Shown here in pieces: positions 25,401 to 29,250 of a DNA stretch of 29,250 bases (position 1 is the first letter of the stretch; each line of letters begins with the position of its first letter). The DNA is taken from NCBI GenBank assembly GCA_964514215.1, contig CAZEPW010000047.1, forward strand, positions 1 to 29,250. The letters run 5' to 3'. A program made the translations under genes and the position numbers. The stretch comes from CAYQUC01 sp964514215. GTDB lineage: Bacteria > Pseudomonadota > Gammaproteobacteria > UBA6429 > Thiohalophilaceae. The notes below the pieces were generated by a model. That model ran no database searches, was not told where the DNA came from, and saw only the letters and a list, made by a program, of their open reading frames with translations.

Positions 25401-25519
25401 CACCATCGCCCCAACCAGTATTTACCAAGGACGATGTTCGAGTCTTGGTTGGCACAGAAGAGTTACCAATTGATGTTAAAAAGAAAATCATCAAAACTTA
25501 TTGGCGCGTTAAAGAGTGA
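22427..25519 (+). CDS. pilY1: Type IV pilus tip adhesin / biogenesis factor PilY1
   Basis: A 1030-residue secreted protein, slightly shorter than P. aeruginosa PilY1 (about 1160). A signal peptide (cleavage near AVA|DD, residue 30) is followed by a VWA domain with metal site DTSGS (Asp55, Ser57, Ser59). The C-terminal half is a beta-propeller of the PilY1 type (LYFGTNEGYLHAID, ILYVGLRRGGRNYFALDVT, YVGDMGGQIWRFDFNG). A calcium loop is visible at Asp761-Asp769 (DVNQDSMAD), matching the loop that controls pilus extension and retraction in Pseudomonas. It would act at the pilus tip in surface attachment and mechanosensing. The start codon has a poor ribosome binding site, so expression may depend on coupling to pilX. 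Confidence 0.95.
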   Translation: MDGKQHNITTLLSALLLVISPLVITATAVADDTEIFFSSSNANTNIKPNILLLLDTSGSMNRTDPGETSSRLELMQNALNNIIDGATNVKIGLARFTAPGGAIVYPITNVDENICSTIETCTPTSATILARQRLKTTVANFSGASATPLVTSMLEAARYFRGEAAVYGKNRGNSQKNRKRVSHPASYTGGTLTPSDGSCTDSNASRCADEIISGSPVYTSPITDSCQSNHLVVLSDGVANQGDDAAILNMINANRGSDPAINSCDANVPNSGARCGKELAFFLKSYDQNTAYTDSKITTHTIGFSSDITDNASASKYMQDIATAGGGLFRPANNANDLVNIFNEILNIAQESNSSFSIPSIKVNQVNRIANSDEIYMALFKPTSTQNWAGNLKRYSLKANSSGILDVYDANNNLAIDPATQAFSENSKSYWSSTTDGNDTKIGGAAEKLTASRTIYSNLSNDISLTSRNNAFTNANITAADLAAADDVERDSIINWATGTDNGGVIDSGQYAENLIAGRQQMGAPLHSEPVLISYDDTLTIPDTTLYFGTNEGYLHAIDTSNGNEKFAFIPKSLLKNLKPLKENTTNNTGKPIYGVDGAISVWRHDVTDDKRITGNNANSDLSDDHVILYVGLRRGGRNYFALDVTNRNSPKILWSIDNNTAGFENLGQSWSRPVLADIDLSSLNIGGATGKTKVVILAGGYDVAQDDKTTRSADSMGNSIYIINAITGNLIWSGGSNATNFTTAFIDMNYSIASNLAVLDVNQDSMADLMYVGDMGGQIWRFDFNGVAAATTSSTSDLVTGGVIADLNSGVEIGNRRFYNAPDIALINGAGGRYLTIAIGSGWRAHPLDKAVQNNFYVLKDQDYQYILNSYTKVTESNLYDATANTIQEGADQTTRNTASTTLNSAAGWFIKMENAGEKILSTALTFENKILFTSYQPETTQSTSACQVSIGTGRFYFMSIIDATPVAQLTTAPLPSRANRVQDLKVSALPPSPQPVFTKDDVRVLVGTEELPIDVKKKIIKTYWRVKE

Positions 25520-25523
25520 AAAT

Positions 25524-25949
25524 ATGAAAGTTAACGGTGTAACCTTAGTTGAATTATTAATCACTCTTGCGGTGATTGCAATATTAACGGCAATCGCTGT
25601 GCCGCAATATACCGCATATCGCAATAAAGAAATTCGTACCGATGCCGTTCGGTCGATGATGAAGTTTGCTATGGAATTGGAACGTTGTCGTTCACGTAAT
25701 GGTGACGGTACTTATACCAATTGCCCTAATACTAATAACGCAATCACATCTAAACAACAACATTACACAATTACTGTTGCCCTAAATAACACCGATACCC
25801 GATACACGATGACCGCCACCAAGCTCGGTAAAGTTGATTCGGATTGTAATTCGCTATCACTAACAAACGATGGCCTGCGTGATGCCAGTTCTAGTAATAG
25901 CAATTTAGATTCGCCCCAAAAACGCATCCAACGCTGTTGGGCGAGTTAA
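25524..25949 (+). CDS. pilE: Type IV minor pilin PilE
   Basis: A 141-residue prepilin with a very short leader: MKVNG|VTLVELLITLAVIAIL, cleavage after Gly5 and Glu at +5. The start at 25524 is preferred over an upstream in-frame ATG inside pilY1 because it places the leader correctly; it lies four bases after the pilY1 stop. The rest (AVPQYTAYRNKEIRTDA, a Cys pair around NGDGTYTNCP, and a C-terminal RCW) is typical of PilE-type minor pilins. It ends the minor-pilin operon. Confidence 0.92.
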   Translation: MKVNGVTLVELLITLAVIAILTAIAVPQYTAYRNKEIRTDAVRSMMKFAMELERCRSRNGDGTYTNCPNTNNAITSKQQHYTITVALNNTDTRYTMTATKLGKVDSDCNSLSLTNDGLRDASSSNSNLDSPQKRIQRCWAS

Positions 25950-25982
25950 CCTGCAGTCGCTAATGGTATAAATCAAGAATCA

Positions 25983-26237
25983 TCACTTTAACAACTGTCG
26001 AATTGTCTCGACACGTTTTCGATTAACGCCAAAATCAGCATAACCCAAGCGTGATGCCGAACGAACGGCGCAGGTTTGTAAAGCATCGTCACAATACACT
26101 TCCAAATCATCAACGAAACCAAAATATTTTGATTTACATTCGACATGAATATAATTTGATTTTTCAGTCACGATGTTAGTGCCTTTTATGCTTAAAATTA
26201 TTTTCCGTATTTTTTTTATTGATTCACTTGCTGTTGA
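25983..26237 (-). CDS. DUF1499 domain protein, 5' part lost in assembly gap
   Basis: The visible 84 codons end with the signature of DUF1499 proteins: YFGFVDDLEVYCDD, then VRSASRLGYADFGVNRKRVE and IRQLL. This is the C-terminal part of a small protein, usually 100-250 residues, of unknown function. The N terminus falls in the run of Ns that starts at 26238, so start, signal peptide and true length cannot be given. It is convergent with the pilin operon. The frame that continues past the Ns cannot be trusted because the gap size is arbitrary. Confidence 0.85.
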   Translation of the reverse strand, partial: STASESIKKIRKIILSIKGTNIVTEKSNYIHVECKSKYFGFVDDLEVYCDDALQTCAVRSASRLGYADFGVNRKRVETIRQLLK

Positions 26238-26337
26238 NNNNNNNNNNNNNNNNNNNNNNNNNNNNNNNNNNNNNNNNNNNNNNNNNNNNNNNNNNNNNNN
26301 NNNNNNNNNNNNNNNNNNNNNNNNNNNNNNNNNNNNN
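26238..26337. other. Assembly gap of 100 Ns
   Basis: Exactly 100 undetermined bases, the conventional length for a scaffold gap of unknown size. It interrupts the DUF1499 gene and the region upstream of the GGDEF-EAL gene. Sequence or genes may be missing here. Confidence 0.99.
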
Positions 26338-26469
26338 TTTTTACTCAACATGGCTTGGTTTTATTTATCAATATCACGCTTATTTTCCTCATATAAGTTA
26401 TTCCAAAGACGATATATATAACAGTCCAGCATTACAATAATATCTTAAATATTTAGTGGAATTTTTCGT
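26338..26469 (+). promoter_or_regulatory. Leader region of the GGDEF-EAL gene
   Basis: An AT-rich stretch of 132 bases between the gap and the start codon. It should contain at least part of the promoter, but no hexamers stand out. A GGA at about 26457-26459 provides a modest ribosome binding site for the ATG at 26470. Confidence 0.35.
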
Positions 26470-29235
26470 ATGCTCACCCGCATTAAATTACGATACATCT
26501 TATTCATCACTTTCATTATCATATCCTCTGTCCCGGTAATCCTAATGGGCGTATGGGTGCAACAAGCAGCATTAGACAAAGAAATTGAAGCCGTAAAAGA
26601 AAAGCACTTATTGGTTGCTCATAACTTAACAGGTGATCTCACACGTTATGTTATTGATGTCGAAAGTAGCTTTCGATTAATTGCAAAAAACCTAGCAAAC
26701 AAACATGAGCTTGACGGCTTTCCTGAACACATCAAAACACTGCATATTCGATACATTAGCATTATTAATATCGATGGCGTCATTAGCAACTCCGTCACAA
26801 ACTCTGCAAATAAACTCAAGCAAATTAATTACAACATCATAAGCAAGATTGAACCGCTATTAATTAAATCACTCGCAGAAACCAATACCGTACTGTATAG
26901 CAATCTTATGCTAGATGAAAATAATGAAGCGACTTTTTATTTAATTAAAGCCATCGACAAATCGCATTTTGCTGTTGCTTCATTATCAACCAAACATATT
27001 AAAGAAGCGCAACGCAAAGTCATCTTTGGCAAACGCGGCCACGCCGCCATCGTTGACAAAACCGGCAGAGCTATTGCTCACCCAATAAAAAAATGGGTAG
27101 CAGAAATGAAAGACATGAGTTTTCTAGCGCCAGTCAAAAGCATGATGCAAGGTAAAACCGGTGTATCACAATTTTATACTCCAGCAATGAAAGCCGATAT
27201 GGTTGCAGGTTACACCCAAGTTCCAATTGTTGGTTGGGGTGTGATGGTGCCACAGCCTTATGAAGAGCTGGTAGAACGCACATCGGATGTTAAATTAGCC
27301 GTACTTTGGATTACACTGTTAGCAATTACTTTTGCCGGCATCATCGGATGGATATTAGCAGGTATCCTATCGCGCCCAATACAATCCGTTGTTGATTCAG
27401 CAAAATCACAGTCCAAAAATAAAACACTATCAAAAGCAATCACCAGCCATCGTTTCATTCCATTGGAATACAAAGAATTGGTTGCATCATTTAACCTCAT
27501 GGTTGATGTCATCAAAGAAAAAACACAGGTGATGAAAGAAACTTCAAGCCGTTTATCTGAGGCGCAACGAATAGCTCATGTTGGAAATTGGGTATGGGAT
27601 ATTGATGAAGACACTGTTTGGTGCTCCGATGAGTTTTATCGTATTTGCGGTATCAAACCTGATAATTTTGACCACAACTTTGAATCACTGCTTAACTTAA
27701 TCCACCCTGATGATAAAAAAATGGCAACGGATATTTTGGAAAAAGTCCAAAGGCGTGGCGGTCGATTTAAATTAAACCACAAAATTATATTAGACAACAA
27801 TAACGAATGTTATGTTAATCATGAAGGTGAATTGCATGTTGGTGCTAATGACAGCAAGCGCAGAATTATTGGCATCATTCATGATATTTCCGACAGAAAA
27901 CGCTATGAGACAGAACTACAACAACAGGCAAACTACGATGACTTAACCAAATTACCAAACCGCACTTTATTAATCGATCGCTTAAAACAAGAAACACTCA
28001 CTTCGATGCGCAACCAACAAATAATGGGCTTATTATCAATTGATTTAGATAATTTTAAAATCGTTAATGATACCTATGGTCATATAATTGGTGATAAATT
28101 ATTGCAACAAGCCGCAGTTAGACTTAAAGCCTGTATCCGTGAGAGTGACACACTAGCCCGGCTCGGTGGTGATGAATTTTGTATAATCTTATGTGATATT
28201 CACAATGAAGAAGATTGTTCAATCGTTGCCAATAAAATAATTTCCAGTTTTAACAATGCATTCACTATTGAGAATCATGAGTCTTTTATTGGCGCCAGTA
28301 TCGGTATAACACTGTATCCCAATGATAGTAAAGATGCCAACACGCTCATTCGTAATGCCGATATTGCACTGTATCGCGTTAAAGAATCGGAACGAAATAA
28401 TTATTGTTTTTTCAAAGAAGAAATGGATCAAGAAGTTACGCAACGAATGAGTTTAAGCAATGACCTACGCAAAGCCTTAGAACAAAATGAATTTTCATTA
28501 TACTACCAACCAATAATTGATTTACAAACCGGAAAAATAAGCAGTGCCGAAGCACTAGTACGCTGGATACATCCGCAACGCGGATTTGTACCTCCCGATG
28601 AGTTTATTCCACTAGCAGAACAAACAGGAATAATCGGTCCCTTAGGCGAATGGGTGCTGCAAACAGCCTGTGAAAATGCAACCACATGGTCTGGTGTTGT
28701 CGCAGTGCCACCTCGCGTATCAGTGAATTTATCCGTTCGACAATTAAAATTAGGGCTAACCAAAGAACGCGTAATGAGCATCATTAAAACAGCAAAATTG
28801 CCAGAAGATCAATTAATACTGGAGATTACCGAAAGCTTAGTGATGAATGACACCGAAGAAGCAATAGCCTGGATGAAATCAATTCGGGATACTGGTGTTA
28901 GTTTTTCAATCGATGACTTTGGCACCGGATATTCGTCACTCAGTTACTTAAAAAAATTGCCCGTTAACGTTCTAAAAATTGATCGCTCGTTTATCAGTGA
29001 CATGATGAACAATATCGAAGATGCCGCCTTAGTTAACACCATCATTTCTATTGGTAAAAATTTAAACTTAAAAATTGTAGCTGAAGGCGTCGAGGACGAA
29101 GAACAACTAAACCATTTAAACTCACTACAATGTGATTACATACAAGGCTATTACTATAGCAAACCATTACCAAAAGACGAATTTTATACCTTTCTATCAT
29201 GTTGGGATGAAACTAAAACCCTTTTAAAAAAATAA
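26470..29235 (+). CDS. Membrane sensor with Cache, HAMP, PAS, GGDEF and EAL domains
   Basis: A 921-residue inner-membrane c-di-GMP enzyme. TM1 (about 9-30) and TM2 (about 274-298) flank a periplasmic Cache-type sensor (KRGHAAIVDKTGRAIAHP, VAGYTQVPIVGWGVMVPQ). A HAMP-like segment (about 299-350) and a PAS domain (from about 363, LSEAQRIAHVGNWVWD) follow. The GGDEF domain begins DDLTKLPNRTLL and has an intact catalytic motif GGDEF (566-570) and an intact inhibitory site RESD (557-560). The EAL domain has EALVR (694-698) and DDFGTGYSSL. Both halves therefore look catalytically competent, so it may make or break c-di-GMP depending on signal. Its place beyond the pilin operon suggests, but does not show, a link to pilus-based behaviour. 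Confidence 0.95.
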   Translation: MLTRIKLRYILFITFIIISSVPVILMGVWVQQAALDKEIEAVKEKHLLVAHNLTGDLTRYVIDVESSFRLIAKNLANKHELDGFPEHIKTLHIRYISIINIDGVISNSVTNSANKLKQINYNIISKIEPLLIKSLAETNTVLYSNLMLDENNEATFYLIKAIDKSHFAVASLSTKHIKEAQRKVIFGKRGHAAIVDKTGRAIAHPIKKWVAEMKDMSFLAPVKSMMQGKTGVSQFYTPAMKADMVAGYTQVPIVGWGVMVPQPYEELVERTSDVKLAVLWITLLAITFAGIIGWILAGILSRPIQSVVDSAKSQSKNKTLSKAITSHRFIPLEYKELVASFNLMVDVIKEKTQVMKETSSRLSEAQRIAHVGNWVWDIDEDTVWCSDEFYRICGIKPDNFDHNFESLLNLIHPDDKKMATDILEKVQRRGGRFKLNHKIILDNNNECYVNHEGELHVGANDSKRRIIGIIHDISDRKRYETELQQQANYDDLTKLPNRTLLIDRLKQETLTSMRNQQIMGLLSIDLDNFKIVNDTYGHIIGDKLLQQAAVRLKACIRESDTLARLGGDEFCIILCDIHNEEDCSIVANKIISSFNNAFTIENHESFIGASIGITLYPNDSKDANTLIRNADIALYRVKESERNNYCFFKEEMDQEVTQRMSLSNDLRKALEQNEFSLYYQPIIDLQTGKISSAEALVRWIHPQRGFVPPDEFIPLAEQTGIIGPLGEWVLQTACENATTWSGVVAVPPRVSVNLSVRQLKLGLTKERVMSIIKTAKLPEDQLILEITESLVMNDTEEAIAWMKSIRDTGVSFSIDDFGTGYSSLSYLKKLPVNVLKIDRSFISDMMNNIEDAALVNTIISIGKNLNLKIVAEGVEDEEQLNHLNSLQCDYIQGYYYSKPLPKDEFYTFLSCWDETKTLLKK

Positions 29236-29250
29236 GTCTAATAACTAACC

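Noticed and set aside
26173..26440. Open frames that run through the Ns
   Set aside because: They exist only because the Ns impose no stop codons; the gap length is arbitrary.

Overview
The window looks like an AT-rich gammaproteobacterial chromosome segment from a draft assembly; a run of exactly 100 Ns at 26238-26337 marks a scaffold join. The gammaproteobacterial assignment is an inference. It rests on the order glnA - DUF4124 protein - ntrB - ntrC, an adenylylatable type I glutamine synthetase of 469 residues, and a Pseudomonas-like minor-pilin operon (fimT/pilV/pilW/pilX/pilY1/pilE). A CbbQ/NorQ plus CbbO/NorD pair hints at autotrophy or denitrification, but neither RuBisCO nor nitric oxide reductase is in view. 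No rRNA, tRNA, CRISPR array or insertion sequence was recognised.

Layout. 287-5057 (minus strand) is the nitrogen-control block: glnA with an intrinsic terminator, a secreted DUF4124 protein, then ntrB and ntrC, with a near-consensus NtrC-binding palindrome upstream of ntrB. 5247-6431 (minus) is a cation diffusion facilitator. 6681-8441 (minus) is a three-gene operon of two unrelated lipoproteins and a small secreted Tyr/Arg-rich protein. 8815-14979 (plus) is the most unusual part. Two long paralogues each join an ECF-type sigma factor, a zinc-binding anti-sigma-like HxxxCxxC region, one transmembrane helix and a roughly 400-residue extracytoplasmic domain with four conserved cysteines. They are followed by a third, shorter and degenerate paralogue that keeps the sigma and zinc parts but has no membrane helix or sensor, and by a secreted DUF4412-like protein. 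A convergent hairpin separates this cluster from 15026-19745 (minus), which holds a TonB-like lipoprotein, a glyoxalase-like protein, the VWA/MoxR pair and a four-helix membrane protein. 20045-25949 (plus) is the type IV pilus minor-pilin operon. A DUF1499 gene cut by the gap and a Cache-PAS-GGDEF-EAL protein close the window.

How parts may work together. NtrB/NtrC control glnA and probably their own transcription. The sigma cluster looks like a self-contained membrane-tethered transcription switch: envelope sensor, membrane anchor, inhibitory zinc region and sigma factor in one chain. The last two genes may modulate it, and the divergent lipoprotein operon is a candidate target. The minor pilins and PilY1 would prime type IV pilus assembly, and the c-di-GMP protein could tune the same surface behaviour. 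These links are inferences from position and domain content.
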